Notes: generated by a model not told the origin, from the letters alone. A stretch of DNA of 64,000 nucleotides from Emydura subglobosa (GCA_007922225.1 ML680053.1:17559730-17623729), one strand, 5' to 3'. Positions 21,931-33,285 are shown, counted from the first letter of the stretch. Translations and numbers: made by a program.

Positions 21931-22444
21931 ATGTCTTCTGCTGACACCTGTAATTTCTCTTTGAGAGATCATATTCTTATTATGAGTTGTTCTATGTCAT
22001 CACTGGGTTTTCAAAAGCCATGAGCCACAAATACAAAAAACAAAAAAACCCAACAACACACTTTTCAAGCATAAATTTCCCGGCTAGCAACTTTATGTGC
22101 AAATTGGATGACTGCAAGATGTTCTAACTCTCTGGGTCTAAATAGTGTTGTCAATCTGGCCTGGAAGATCGCAATAGAGCAACAGAATTTTTTTTTGAAA
22201 TAACTGCAACAGACCAGCTAGAACAAGAGCACTCAGCAGTGTGTTAAGATATTTAGCAGACTTAGTTTGTGGCTTCCCTGCAAAGTTAGCTCAAAATTTT
22301 CATGGACTCTAACAAATCGGGTTATTAGGAGGCCTATATCTATGTTTCCAGTGTCTGTCATTAACTTCTGTTATCTCTTGTCTTGCCTAACACATTTTGG
22401 TAAACACACATTTATGTTTGTCATGTCGAAGGCACTTGCCCTTC
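21931..22444. other. Unassigned AT-rich sequence
   Basis: No recognised element. A-rich runs near 22035-22060. Confidence 0.5.
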
Positions 22445-22605
22445 AAGGTACTAAGATCCTGATTCTGCAAGGTGCTTGAGCGTAGGTTTGACTATAAGCA
22501 TGTGAGACATTCCACTGAAGCCAATGGGACTTCTCATGTACTTAAAGTTAGGTCCATGCTTAAATATTTTGTTGAACTGGGTCCTGATTTCCCTCTGTCA
22601 GCGGC
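22445..22605. repeat. Hairpin repeat, 'GATCCTGATTCTGCAAGG' type
   Basis: It contains 'AGATCCTGATTCTGCAAGG', a core hairpin 'TTCCACTGAAGCCAATGGGA', 'CTTAAAGTTAGGTCCATGCT' and an inverted end 'TGGGTCCTGATTT'. The same plan recurs at 33170-33285, 45590-45720 and elsewhere. It is non-coding; I infer a non-autonomous DNA element, but the superfamily is not known to me. Confidence 0.6.
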
Positions 22606-22974
22606 TGAGTGCCCTCATTCCCACTACTTTAAGAGTATCTCATACAAGAAGCAAACAACATTACTCTGTGAAAATAAATAATGTAAGTACACACCAACAC
22701 TGTTAAAATAATAAGCAATATATTGATACACAGGGTGCAAGCTGTGGGCCTAATTCCCAGGCTTCAATAGCTTGCATGGGTGGATTACTTTAGTAGGACA
22801 GGGCAAAATTTGGCTTACAAAAATGTAGCACTAATAGATGGCGTCTAGACAATAATAAGAAACCAAACAAACACTGGTGAGTGATCACATGATATTTCAG
22901 CTTTCTACATGACCTGGGAATTAATTCAAACATCTGAGGTTGATTTGGAGTTCCAGGACCCTATGTCAGTCCCA

Positions 22975-23180
22975 GGGTCACCCAGAGGGTAGTTTGCCCT
23001 GGGCCCTCCATTTGAAAGGACTGCAAACCAAGTGGCATTGTGACCTGGTGTGCAGGGTCTCAGCACCACTCACTGAAATTTGGCCTGGTGGCCCCCCAAC
23101 ATGGAGGAGGGGAGGCGGGCCCAAACCTGAGTGGCCCTGTGACACCGCACACCAGCTCACTACGCCAAGTCCAGTCCTGC
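22975..23180. repeat. GC-rich dispersed repeat, copy 1
   Basis: The words 'AGTGGCATTGTGACCTGG', 'CAGCACCACTCACTGAAATT' and 'GGCCCAAACCTGAGTGGC' recur in diverged form and in the same order at 35995-36135. Within the copy the unit is roughly duplicated (GAGTGGC...GTGAC...CACACC). Unclassified. Overlapping open frames on both strands are a by-product. Confidence 0.5.
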
Positions 23181-23369
23181 GGGACATACCCAAGCCATTG
23201 AGGGGTGAGTGCAATGCAGGCTTGCTCGCCAACTCTCCTCCTCCCGGCATCACCTCCCCTCAGCGGTAATTCTTTTTTTTTTGAAGGATGGGGGGGCCTC
23301 AGTTTCAGATTTTGTTCTGGTCAATCCCATAGCCATCCAGTCCCGCTGTTCCTTTTGTTACCCACACAC

Positions 23370-23568
23370 TAGGGCACCCCACCTCTACCCCAATCCATAG
23401 GGCTCAAGGCATAACCCAGTTAATGTAGGCACTCCCACCCTTTCCCAATTCATACTTTAAGGCTCAAAGGCACCCCTCCCACCCTTTCCCAATCCGTAGG
23501 GCTCCGGGTGAAACTAACCTGGTTTATGTAAGTACCCACACCCTTTCCCAAATTTGTAGGGCTCCGGG
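23370..23568. repeat. Short tandem array of about 50-60 bp units
   Basis: Four diverged copies of a unit built around 'CACCCTTTCCCAATCCGTAG' plus 'GGCTCCGGGTG' follow one another, with starts near 23382, 23435, 23479 and 23538. Some copies also hold 'AACCTGGTTTATGTAAGTAC' or its variant. The array lies directly against the inferred 3' end of the minus-strand LTR at 23569 and may belong to that element. Confidence 0.6.
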
Positions 23569-24416
23569 TGTCTACTACTGTGTGTTTGCTGGATCTTTTA
23601 CCATTGAGAGAGTCTTACACAGTAATAATCTTAACCTCTATTTATTAACAATTACCAAGCACAGTACCCATGCTAAGTATACAAGGCTATGCTCACCAAT
23701 CCTGATCAGGCAGGCACAGGCAAGGTCAGTCTCATCTGGATTCTGGATTCATGATCGTGCAGAGGATCTTAGCAGCTCTAATCTTGGGTGGTGTCTTGGA
23801 GACGGATCCTTCTTCTTTCTTCACGTCTCTCCTTCTTATTCATCTTGTTCCTCTTTTCTTCTTCTTTTTCCCAGCTGGTCTCCCTCTTGGACCCCAGTTT
23901 TCATAGTGAAACTTGAGTCCTGCTAAACTATACCTTGTCCAATCATATTACAAGATAATTCTTTGACCAATCCTAACATGTTGCAAAACAACATTTTAAC
24001 CAATCACACTTAGTTATCTTAATTATGCAACAGACAGAAACAATTAAAGAATGAGACCAAAATCGTTCAGATAAACAATAGAGACTTGGGTGCCATAAAG
24101 ACAAAACAACAAGAAGTGTAGATTTTACAACCACAACTGTTGATAAGTGATTCCTTTCCAGACAGAATGTTATCGAGCAAAGTTTTCTTTAAGCATCTTA
24201 AGATCTGATTTTTAATTTGGTGGTAGTAGGTACTATGAAGACAGTAACACCTTCTTAACAGCCTGAAATTACATTGTTTTGAAGTAGTTTCAGGAATGTG
24301 AAGATGTGACTACCTGCTCCTTAGCTTATGGCTGCTACCTCTCCTAATATGGCTGCTACTGCTTAGCCCCAGAACAAGGCTTAAGTTTAGTCAAAAACAA
24401 GGCCTCAGACCTTACA
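23569..24416 (-). mobile_element. Solo LTR-like element, minus strand
   Basis: On the minus strand it begins TGTAAGGTCTGAGGCC (plus 24416). It contains three inverted CCAAT boxes (plus-strand CCAATC at about 23940, 23970 and 24001), a TATA-like AAGGTATAGTTTA near 23930 and AATAAA at 23646-23641. It ends ...CAGTAGTAGACA at 23569. The U3-R-U5 order is clear though degraded. No target duplication is obvious. A repeated GGCTGCTACC motif lies near 24330-24360. Confidence 0.55.
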
Positions 24417-25190
24417 CTTCCTTCCTTCCTTCAAGCTTGCAGTCTTTATTTACCTTCAAGGTCACTATGCAAGAAACCATCCCTCTTCAGGATAGCACTT
24501 AATCATGTGCTTAAAATTGAGCATGCATGTAAATTTCTTTCCTGAATTGGGGTCTAACTCAGTTTTCTGGACCCTATGAATAAAGAGTCTGATGCAAAGA
24601 CCATTGAACTCAGTGGACATCTTTGCATTGACTTCAGTTGGTTTTGGATCAAGCCCTAGAAGAACTGGGAAACCTGCCTTTGACCTCCAGGTGCTCTTGG
24701 AATGCTGATGTTAACTCCTAGTTTAACTCCGACTGCCCATCAGGGAAACCTTTTTCTGCAAGCACTTAATCAGTAGGACTTTTTGTAAGAAACTTGTCAT
24801 TGTGTCTAACCTGCACAGTGACGTCTACCTTTTCCATTACCTTTGTTTGATTTATATTATTAGGTTTTTTGTTATGTGTGTGTTTGCTTGCTGTGATGTT
24901 GGTTTGTTTGCTGGCCATGCCCCCAGGAACTTTATAGAAGGGAGATGTTGCACCACATGTGGCTATCCTGCTAAACATTTTACAACAGATAAATGTATCT
25001 AAATATGAACAATGAATGTCTCTTAGAGGTGGCATTTTGTACGGTGGCTTTTTTTTTTGGCCCAGGTTATGTGTCTTGACTGAGCTGCAGCTGGCCAGAA
25101 GCTTGTCTGGCTGTTAGATGGAGCACAGTGTTTCACGCTACCTAAACTGGAACTTAATACTGTTACCTTACCATGGTAGCTGAATGACTA
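24417..25190. other. Mostly unassigned; hairpin-repeat piece at 24475-24660
   Basis: 24475-24660 contains 'AATCATGTGCTTAAAATTGA' and 'GCATTGACTTCAGTTGGTTT', words of the hairpin repeat families. The rest has no recognised feature. Two opposing short frames at 24766-25035 overlap and look like chance. Confidence 0.45.
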
Positions 25191-25191
25191 G

Positions 25192-25264
25192 TATTTTTAT
25201 TATATCCATTTTACCAATGGGGAAACTGAGGTACAGACAAGCTAATACATCTATCAAAGGTACG
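25192..25264 (-). mobile_element. MIR-like SINE, minus strand, left part of a split copy
   Basis: 'CATTTTACCAATGGGGAAAC' followed by 'TGAGGTACAGACAAGC' and 'ATCTATCAAAGGT' is the reverse of the MIR core. It stops exactly where the consensus should read on into CACACAGTGAGTC, and that continuation appears at 25469. Confidence 0.7.
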
Positions 25265-25468
25265 TATAAGGCCCCCCTTACTGTACTATCTAGTAACTCA
25301 CAATCCTTTTTATGAATTTATCCTTACAAATGGGGAGCCGAGGCACAGAGATACTAAGAGTCTTGCTTGTGGTCACACAGAACGGAGTGAACCTGTGGAG
25401 GAGGGAACCTGTATCTCTCAAATTCCAGGCTAACACCCTAACTACTGGATCATCATTCCCATCATCTC
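25265..25468 (-). mobile_element. MIR-like SINE nested in another, same strand
   Basis: A second core, 'ACAAATGGGGAGCCGAGGCA' then 'GTGGTCACACAGAACG' and 'CAGGCTAACACCCTAACTAC', sits between the two halves of the first copy. Its own tail side lies at the left ('ACTATCTAGTAACTCACAAT'). So this copy is the younger of the two. No clear target duplication is visible. Confidence 0.6.
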
Positions 25469-25545
25469 GCACAGTGAGTCAATGGAAGAGCTAGGAAAGA
25501 AACCCAGATTTGACTCCCATACTGGTGTCCTGTCGCCTGAGACAC
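25469..25545 (-). mobile_element. MIR-like SINE, minus strand, right part of a split copy
   Basis: 'GCACAGTGAGTCAATGGAAG' and 'GCTAGGAAAGAAACCCAGAT' followed by 'TGACTCCCATAC' resume the MIR consensus left off at 25264. Confidence 0.65.
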
Positions 25546-26840
25546 ACAAACTTCCAAAGGGCTGGACTTCCCACCCCCGTGATAAAACCCAGAGCAGAGA
25601 GGTATGGGGGTTGAAATGTCTGTGAGAATCTCCTTTCAGATATCTTTCTCCCACCTCATTCTGCTCGGAGATGGGGTTTGCTCCCCACAAGGCAGGCTGT
25701 GCTTGATGCCCAGGAACATGGCATAGGACAGAGGACTCTGCAAGGAGGCCCTGAGCTTCCAGAGTGCCTCTGTGCCTGCCCCTAATGTCTTCATTGCTCT
25801 CTGGCAGCCTGGCTCCAATCAAAATGCATGACCAAGGACTCCTCTTGTCTGCTTCTGGAGCCTCCCATAAAAGGGGAACTGCACCATGGAAGTGGTTTCA
25901 AAGGAAAGGTAAAAGCTGTATTATATTTCGCAGGGGATCTCTACAGGTCTTGTGAGGAAGATGATATATCTTCTCCCAGCATTACCTGCACCCACAACAA
26001 AGCTGTCTAGTCCCTATTCCCAGCCTCCCTGTCACCTAGTGTAGTTGCAAGTCCTACAGTGCGCCCTCTGCAGTGTCTGGAGTAAGGGGCAGTAGAGTGT
26101 CCTAAAAATGGCTGTCCCCCCTCCTGTTCACATGGGATGGGTGAAAAACTACACATAGGGAGCACAAAATGTGATCTAGTATGGTTAAGGGCTTCCTCAT
26201 ACAACAGAAGGCTTTGGGTGAGTTTGTAGGATGGCACAGTTTAAGCAAAGCCGACATTATTCTTACTCCTACTAGTTAAAATATCTCTTACCCAGTTTGG
26301 TAGCCAGCCGTTTGAAAAGTTCACAAAGAAAGTACTGCACATATTGATGACAGGCTATTTAAATTTCATACTTCATATCTACAGCTGAATTTGAAATCAA
26401 AAGTTTCTGCTAGTGAAGCTAAAATGGGAAGGTACTTCTGCTTTTTATAGATGACAACATCAATCAAATGTTTTACAGAGAAACTGCAGTGATTGCTGGA
26501 AAAAAAATGGCACAGTGGGTCCTGGTCCATGACTAGGGCTCCTATTCACTATGGTAATAAATTATAGTAAGAATTAATACTAACTGTAAAGAGAATGGAA
26601 AAAACACTAGGTTTAGACACTGGTCCTATGAAGGAGACATTTCCCTGTCCTTGTTTTTCCTCTTGTGTTGCAGAGATGGAGAGGAGAATTGCAAATGAAG
26701 TTGAGAAAGAAAATGGAATTCAAAAATAAATTGTATTTCTGGTTGTTTTTGTACAAACAACAACAATTAAAATCTTAGCAAAGACAGAAAGAAAATAAAA
26801 AGGGGAAACAGAAAAAGGGGAATAGGATTTGAGCTAGCTG
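25546..26840. other. Unassigned sequence
   Basis: No repeat or gene is recognised. The minus frame at 25822-25442 (126 residues) overlaps the SINE and does not resemble a protein. 26400-26840 is A-rich. Confidence 0.45.
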
Positions 26841-26892
26841 GGAACTTTTCGACTAAATGTTTTTTTTGTCAGAAAACGATTAGTGAAATCAG

Positions 26893-26916
26893 ACGTTAAT
26901 ACGTTAATACGTTAAT
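26893..26916. repeat. Three perfect ACGTTAAT units
   Basis: The 8-bp unit ACGTTAAT occurs three times without error, followed by a CR1 relic. It lies next to a short A/T-rich foldback end (26831-26880, GAGCTAGCTGGGAA...). Confidence 0.9.
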
Positions 26917-26924
26917 ATCTTTTT

Positions 26925-28133
26925 TTGATGAGTTTACAAGTTTGGCTGATAAAAGTAATAGTGTTGACATAACATGCTTGGACTTCTGTAAGGCGTTTAA
27001 CTTGGTACCATATGACATTTTGATTTAAAAAAATAGAATGATATAAAATTAACATTGCACACATTAAATGGATTAAAAACTTGCTAACTGATAGGTCTCA
27101 AAATGTAGCTGAAACCGGAGACTTGTCACTGAGAGAGGCTGTTTTCAGGGGAGTCTCTGAGGGACTGGTTCTTGACTCTATGCTATTTAACAACTTTATC
27201 AATGACTTAGAAGCAAATATAAAATCATCACTGATAAAGTTTGCAGTTGACACAAAAATTGGGGGAGTGGTACATAATAAAGAGGACAGGTTACTGATTC
27301 AGAGCAACCTGGATCTCTTGATAAACTAAGCAAGCAAACAATATGCATTTCAATACCGCTAAATGTAAGCATATTCACCTGGGAACAAAGAATGTAGGCC
27401 ATACTTACAGGATAGACTATCCTGTGAAGCAGTGACTCTGAACAAGGTTTCTTTGGGGGAAGGAGGGAGAGAAGTGGAAAATCAGCTGAGCATGAGTCCC
27501 AGTGTGACACGGTGACCAAAAGAGCTAATGTAATCCTAGGATGCATAAACAGGGCAATCTCAAGTAGGAGTAGAGGTTATTTTACCTCTGTATTTGGCAC
27601 TGGTGTGACTGTTCCTGGAATAGTGTGTCCAGTTCTGGTACCCACAATTCAGAAAGGATGCTGATAAATTGGAGAGTGTTCAGAGAAGAGCCACAAGAAT
27701 GATTAAAGGATTTGAAAACATGCCTTATAGTGACAGACTCAAAGAGTTCAATCTATTCAGTTTAAGAAAGTGACGGTTAAGGTGAGAAGTGATTATAGTC
27801 CATACTTACCTACATGGGGAACAAATATTTAATAATGAGCTTTTCAGTCTAGCAGAGAAAGGTAACCATGATCCAATGGCTGGAAGTTGAAGCTAGACAA
27901 ATTCAGACTGGAAATAAGGCGTACACTTTTAACGGTGAGAGTAATTAATCATGGGAACAATTTACCAAGGGTCATTGTGAATTGTCTTTCACTGACAATT
28001 TTAAAATCAAGAATGGATGTTTTTCTAAAAGATCTGCTCTAGGAATTATTTTGGAAAAGTTCTATGGCCTGTGCTGTGGAAGAGGTCAGACAAGATGATC
28101 ACAATGGTCTCTTCTGGCCTAAGAATCTATGAG
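26925..28133 (+). mobile_element. CR1 LINE, plus strand, ORF2 RT to 3' end
   Basis: The copy starts in the RT finger/palm ('GTTGACATAACATGCTTGGA', the region before the palm) and runs through the ORF2 C-terminus to the 3' UTR, ending 'CACAATGGTCTCTTCTGGCC' then TAAGAATCTATGAG. The frame 27081-27329 holds the family block 'LLIQSNLDLL'. The palm motif at about 27240 reads F-A-V-D, so one catalytic aspartate is lost. Many stops and frameshifts follow. It shares its late part with 400-600. Inactive and 5'-truncated. Confidence 0.88.
27081..27329 (+). pseudogene. CR1 ORF2 reverse transcriptase remnant
   Basis: This frame is the longest intact piece of RT in the copy: 'GVSEGLVLDSMLFNNFINDL' matches the family's G-x-P-Q-G-S-V-L-G-P-x-L-F block with P and Q lost, followed by 'IKFAVDTKIGGVV', where the second catalytic box has valine for aspartate. 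An intact CR1 ORF2 is over 900 residues, so this is a small dead fragment. Its RNA-dependent DNA synthesis would be abolished. Confidence 0.85.
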
Positions 28134-30629
28134 CTTGTCTTGGCACTAAGCCTGTCTGGGGAGGTGCAGCAAGAGACTCAGAGGAGTGACCAGTGATTTG
28201 GGTCCTCCTGTCACTGACCGTAGCCCCTGTGGGTGGGTGACATATTGGGCTGGTTAGCTAGCAGCTGAGACTTAAAGCAACCAAGCCCAGGCTTGGAACC
28301 TGCCCTGCAGCGATTTGTGTAGGAGAGGCTGGGAGACTCAGAGGAGAGGTCAGTGAGCAGGTCCCAGTTTCCCAAGCTGTGCCAGATGTGGAAAGGTGCC
28401 CAATGGGCTGGTGAGTTGGCAGCCTGACGAGGCTCAGAGCAGCCTCCCGGAATTTCCATGTGGCGATAGGGAGTGGGTGATGCTGGAACATTTGAGGAGT
28501 CCCTGATGAGTGAGGCCACCTCCCTCAGAGTAGAGGGTGCCTTGTTATGTCAGCAGGGTGCTGAGACCATAGCATAGACACAGACCCAATGGCCCAATCT
28601 GGATACTTCCCACACTCCCTGTCCCCAACTGCCTTCCCATCCTACCGCTGCAGAGAGAACTTGAACAGAGTACTGTTTTGTGATGTACAGTATGCGGGGC
28701 CCACAATCTGGAACCCCCTGGCTCAGCACAGAGTCCATATGCAGCAGAACATGGGGGGCTCCGTTGCTTTGCAGGCCTCATGCACACAAGGGGGGACAGC
28801 TTTTGCCTTTTCTACAGCAAATAAGCTTCACAGCAGTGGTACAGATCTGAAGCTTTATTTAGTAGGTGACAATTAAGCTACTAAAAGCTCGGAGGTGATT
28901 CAATAGTGACCTACTTCTAGTTCATGATGTGTGGAGTACAAGCGGAAAGTATGTAATTGTGAACATAGCGGCAGAATGGTATTTCAGATGAGGTTAAGGC
29001 AGGCGAAAGTACGGCCTGACTGAGTAATATCTCAGACCTGTCCATCACTGGTCAGTCGACGTGATATGAGCACAGTAGTTGAAGTAGTTTCCTTGCTTTT
29101 GAATTAGCCTTTGATTTGTTATTGCCAACAAAATGCTTCATCCAATTCCATGTAGATCGGTGATATTTTATACAATTTTGCTGTTTTAATTCTCTACATT
29201 TTTCTATGCCTTGTTCTAAACAGGTTTTGTGTTATCAACTATCTCAGAAATGTTAACAAATAAGAACCTGACTTTCATCACAGTTACGCTGGGGTCATTT
29301 TGGAGTAAGTCTGTTGAAATTGATGGAGCTACTCTGGATTTGCCTTGGTATGATGAGGCTCAGAATCTGGCCCACTGATCTGCACTTTTATTCTAGTTCC
29401 AGGGAAGAAGATCTTTTAATTAATTTTTATTAAAATGAATAGACTTGTGCCCCTAAATCTTCCATCTCTTTCCCTGCCCCCAGGAGGTACTATTATACAT
29501 TTCTTAATATGAAAACAGCCTGAAATTGTTTTGTGTGAAAATGTCATATGTATATGGATCCACAGCACAGTTACAGTATTCCAACTAGAAAGAAAAGGGG
29601 ATACATAGGTATACAAGAAAGAATGCATCTGATTGTACTGAGAAATGATTGTACCCACAAAATGAAGTTGACCTGCTTTTAAGTCCATTTAGTCTTCGCG
29701 GTATTGTGGCACCGTCTTCATTCTGAGATCATAAATGAAACAGTGTGATTTGGATTGTTCTTTAATGAAATAATTTGCCCTGTGCCTGGTTATATTATTG
29801 GACTAATGCAAGAGGAGGCCACAGCCAAGAGGAATCTTTCATATGTAATGTATAATTGATGTAGCATTTGATTGACAGCAAAGCCTAATTTTCTAAAGTA
29901 ATTTTTATCATTCCTATCCTAGTTGGGATCGCTCTCATCTAGGTTAGAATTTAACTAAGAGGACACTTTTAGAGCAAAATCCTTATTTTATTCATGAAAT
30001 TTTACTTGATTTGACATAACAATTCTTCTTTTTAAAAAAGTCAGGTTGCAGCTTTTTAGTTAGGGCTCAATCCTGCAAGGTGATCCTGATCATTCTTGTG
30101 AGGGATATTTGTGCTGTTGTTATAATTGTTAGGAATGTTATAAGAATTATTATTTATTCTACTTCTGTGTACAGTGTCAAAGGTGTAGATGACATTTGGC
30201 AAACAAATAAAAGACACAGTGATACCTTCCCATCTCTCTTAGACCAGTTTATAGAGTTTATCCAGTTAGGTCTTGGTGTTAACAATGAACCCATGAACAT
30301 GAACTCATTATTAGTCTCTAGTATAATTGTCATTGTTAGTCTCTAGTATAAGTGCCGTCAGGATTTTGGCTCATAGGAGTTGACATTGAAATTTGTGGGA
30401 GCTGAAGAAGTGCAGCACACCAAAGGATGCTCAGTAACTTTCAGGAGTGAGGGTCTTTAGGAAATTTTTCTTTTTTATCCTCGAAATTTATAAATGAAAG
30501 ATTTTACGGCAAGGTATTTCTAGGCAAATAATGAGGTAAATGATCATTTCACTTGATAAAATCTGCAATAGCTTGTCCATTGATATTGTTATGATGGAGA
30601 TTGGATAAAACCTGGATGAAGGTTGTGGG
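28134..30629. other. Unassigned; a GC-richer block at 28140-28880
   Basis: 28140-28880 is GC-richer with overlapping frames on both strands and no recognised protein. 29280-29380 contains a hairpin-repeat piece ('AGTAAGTCTGTTGAAATTGA' and 'GAATCTGGCCC'). 30060-30085 has the start of another ('CTCAATCCTGCAAGGTGATC'). The rest is AT-rich and unassigned. Confidence 0.45.
30311..30351. repeat. 25-bp tandem duplication (1.6 copies)
   Basis: TTAGTCTCTAGTATAA occurs at 30311-30326 and again at 30336-30351, spaced 25 bases start to start. A small local duplication. Confidence 0.85.
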
Positions 30630-31100
30630 TGTAACAGCTGCCCTTCATGTAAAAGGCAGTTAAACTCCTTTTTGGATTAAGATAGGTGAAACAATAGAAG
30701 TCATAGTTTGAAACTGACCGGCTTTGCATGTGGTCTGAAATTGAGCTATATGGGCAGAGGGGTTTCAGAAGATAAACTTTGATGGAGGTCTGTTTGAGCA
30801 GAACCAGCCAGGAAACAGGCAGAGAGAAGCAGTCAAAAAGCTAAGTAGAGAGCAAGAAAAGCATTGCAACTGATGATAGTTTGGCTGGAAAAATATTTAG
30901 AACTGTGAGTAATGAACTATGAGCCTCCTGTTGTTTGAGTCCTGCTGCGTTCAGGGAAAGAGGACTTTGCATACATTCTTTGTAAATAAACAGGATTGCA
31001 TCAAATAAATACTTCACTCATAAAATCAATTTCTCTTCTTAATGAAAACAACCCAAAAGACCCCAAATCTTGGCTAATTGGTAGGGTCAAAAGGGATAAC
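30630..31100 (+). mobile_element. Solo LTR-like element, plus strand
   Basis: It runs from TGTAACAGCTGCCC to GGATAACA, with 'GAAACTGACCGGCTTTGCAT' and 'TGATGGAGGTCTGTTTGAGC' in the U3-like part and two AATAAA signals near 30987 and 31005 ('GTAAATAAACAGG', 'AAATAAATAC'). This word order matches an LTR family I know from turtles. TATA box and target duplication are not clear. No retroviral genes adjoin it. Confidence 0.6.
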
Positions 31101-31192
31101 AATATCTAGTTCTTAATGTATAACTGTCCTCCTGCAAAGACGTATCTTAGGCCTAGTAAGTAGGCCCAGACAGTGGAATGTACATCCCGTGG

Positions 31193-31758
31193 GAAATGCT
31201 GATTGTTTGAGATTTTGTTTTGTTCCAAATCGAAGCAAAACCTCAAGCCTCCGTATATCTTGTGAAAGGAAATATTCTAATCTGGGAACATAAAAGTGCT
31301 GCAGCCACCCGCCCAGGTCTCCTTGCCTGCCTACACTTCTCCTGGGTAGGAAACCCACAGACTGATGATGGAAGGGGGAATTCCCAGGCTGATGATGGGT
31401 CAGCATTTCAGGGAGTCAGAAATCCTAGGCATCTGAGCAGACACCTGGCTGGGGGCTGAGGATCTTGGAAGCTCTGTGAGCCATGGCTCTGTGATATCTG
31501 CCTGGTGCACTGCCCTGGAGCTTAGGGGTCTGAGGTAGCCCACCTGGCGAGCACTTCCAGATCCAGGAGCCTGGAAGCTCTTGGAGACCAGGGGCTAAGG
31601 AGTCATGAGTCCAGGAGCTGGAGCTGCTGAGGACCCAGGCAGGAGAGTGGGCAGGAAACCAGGTTTTGAAACCTGTCTGGTTCAGACTGGAATTTAACTG
31701 AAATGAGTATGTTCCCATAGTACGTTGATTTCAACAAATCAGCATTTCTGATCAGCTC
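31193..31758. mobile_element. Foldback element, about 570 bp
   Basis: The left end reads GGAAATGCTGATTGTTTGAG; the right end, complemented, reads AGAAATGCTGATTTGTTGAA, with GAAATGCTGATT identical. The right side continues to GATCAGCTCTA, like the TAGAGCTG ends of the A/T-rich foldback family. The middle (31420-31660) is GC-rich with repeated CCAGGAGC / GGAGCTGGAG words. Non-autonomous, no transposase. The minus frames inside are shadows. Confidence 0.6.
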
Positions 31759-33165
31759 TAGTGTGTGTGTATGACTTGGATTTTCATCTGCTCTCTTATG
31801 TTGCACGGTATCTCTTTCCCATTCTACAAGACACATCTGGAGAGAAAACATCTACCTTTCTAAAGAGTGCCAATTAAATTTCCCAAGCTTTTACCAATGA
31901 TACAAGTGAATAGTTTTATGCAGCCTACTAATGGAAAATCGTAAGTTCTTCTGATCTGGATTAGGTTACAAGAGTAATTTGAGTTTGGTGGCTTTATTAT
32001 AATTTTTAGTGGGCTCATCGCACAAATTAACAATACATAAAACTGAGTATGGACTTCTCAGAGACATCCAGAATTAGAATAGCAGGGGTGGGGCAGATCT
32101 GGTGCCAGATTCACTAACAGTAGTGCAGGAAGGTCTGAGCTGGAGAACTAATTTGAGGATGAAAGAAACCGGATTGGGTGAAAAAGTGAGCATAGGGAAA
32201 ACTGTGGTGGAGAAACTGGGTCAGCCAAGACAAACGTGTTGGTGAGGCATTGTGCAATAAAAGTACAGGCAAACTTTGCCATACAGTTCTGATACACAAT
32301 CCTACGATCAAATTCACCCAGGGTTTATGCTAGCATAAACCTTGGTGGAAAGCATCTGATCTGGAAAGTCCACCTTCATGCTAGGCGGGAGAAGGGAACC
32401 AGAAATGGTGGTACTGTCTGTGAAGAGGGGCCAGTTCATTGCATCCTCTGAGCAGTCTCCACTGATACAGGTTCTGTTGAATGCAGGCCATTAACTAAAA
32501 CTGCCCTCAGGCAGAAATCATCAGGTTCGACCATGCCACCACCTGAGGAGAATCCCCTCCCCAGGACCTTACTGGAAGAGGGAGAATTGCCATCCATACT
32601 CAGTTTTGTGCAGTTATTTTGCAACATGAATAAAAGCCCGCGTCCAGTAAGGATTAAGATAAAATCACCAAACCCAGTTACTTATTGCTGCACCCCCACT
32701 CTCAAATGAATAATATCTTTGGATAGGAGAGGAGTTTTCCAGGCCTCCAGGCTCCCTCCTGCTGCTGCCCCAGTACTACAGGGGTGGAGTCCTGGGAGCA
32801 CAGAGAGAACTTTAGACCAAACATTTCAGAAATAGACACTAATTTTGATTGTCCAATTTTTGAGACACCTAAGGCCTGGTTTTCAGAAGTGCTGAGCACC
32901 CTCCACTCCATTGGAGTCAATGGGACCTATGGGTGCTTGCTTTCGTTGGCCTTAGCTTTCACCCACACTAACTGAAGTCTGAGCCCAGTATCCTGTGCTG
33001 GCCTCCATGCTATGTGAGGGTTGAATCTAGCTGTGAGCCAGCTCCCTTACTGAGCTGCTTCACCTCAGGGGCTGCAATGGGAACTCAGCAGAGGCATCAG
33101 TGTGGAAGTCTGCCTGAGAGGCAGGCAGGCACTTCAGACAGGAAGTGAAGTCGTAAGTGCACAAC
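31759..33165. other. Unassigned; hairpin-type piece at 32865-32980
   Basis: 32865-32980 includes 'CTCCATTGGAGTCAATGGGA', typical of a hairpin repeat. Otherwise no element or gene is recognised. A (GT)4 run lies at 31761. Confidence 0.45.
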
Positions 33166-33169
33166 TTAT

Positions 33170-33285
33170 CATGGTCCTGATCCAGCAAAGCACTTAAGCC
33201 TGAGTAGTTCCACTGAGGCCAGTGGGACTGTGCACATGCTTAAAGTTAAGCCCATACATATGTATGGATCGGGGTTTGTGTGCAC
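33170..33285. repeat. Hairpin repeat, copy
   Basis: 'TCCTGATCCAGCAAAGCACT', core 'TTCCACTGAGGCCAGTGGGA' and 'CATGCTTAAAGTTAAGCCCA' parallel 22445-22605. The core can pair with itself (CCACTG / CAGTGG). Confidence 0.6.
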
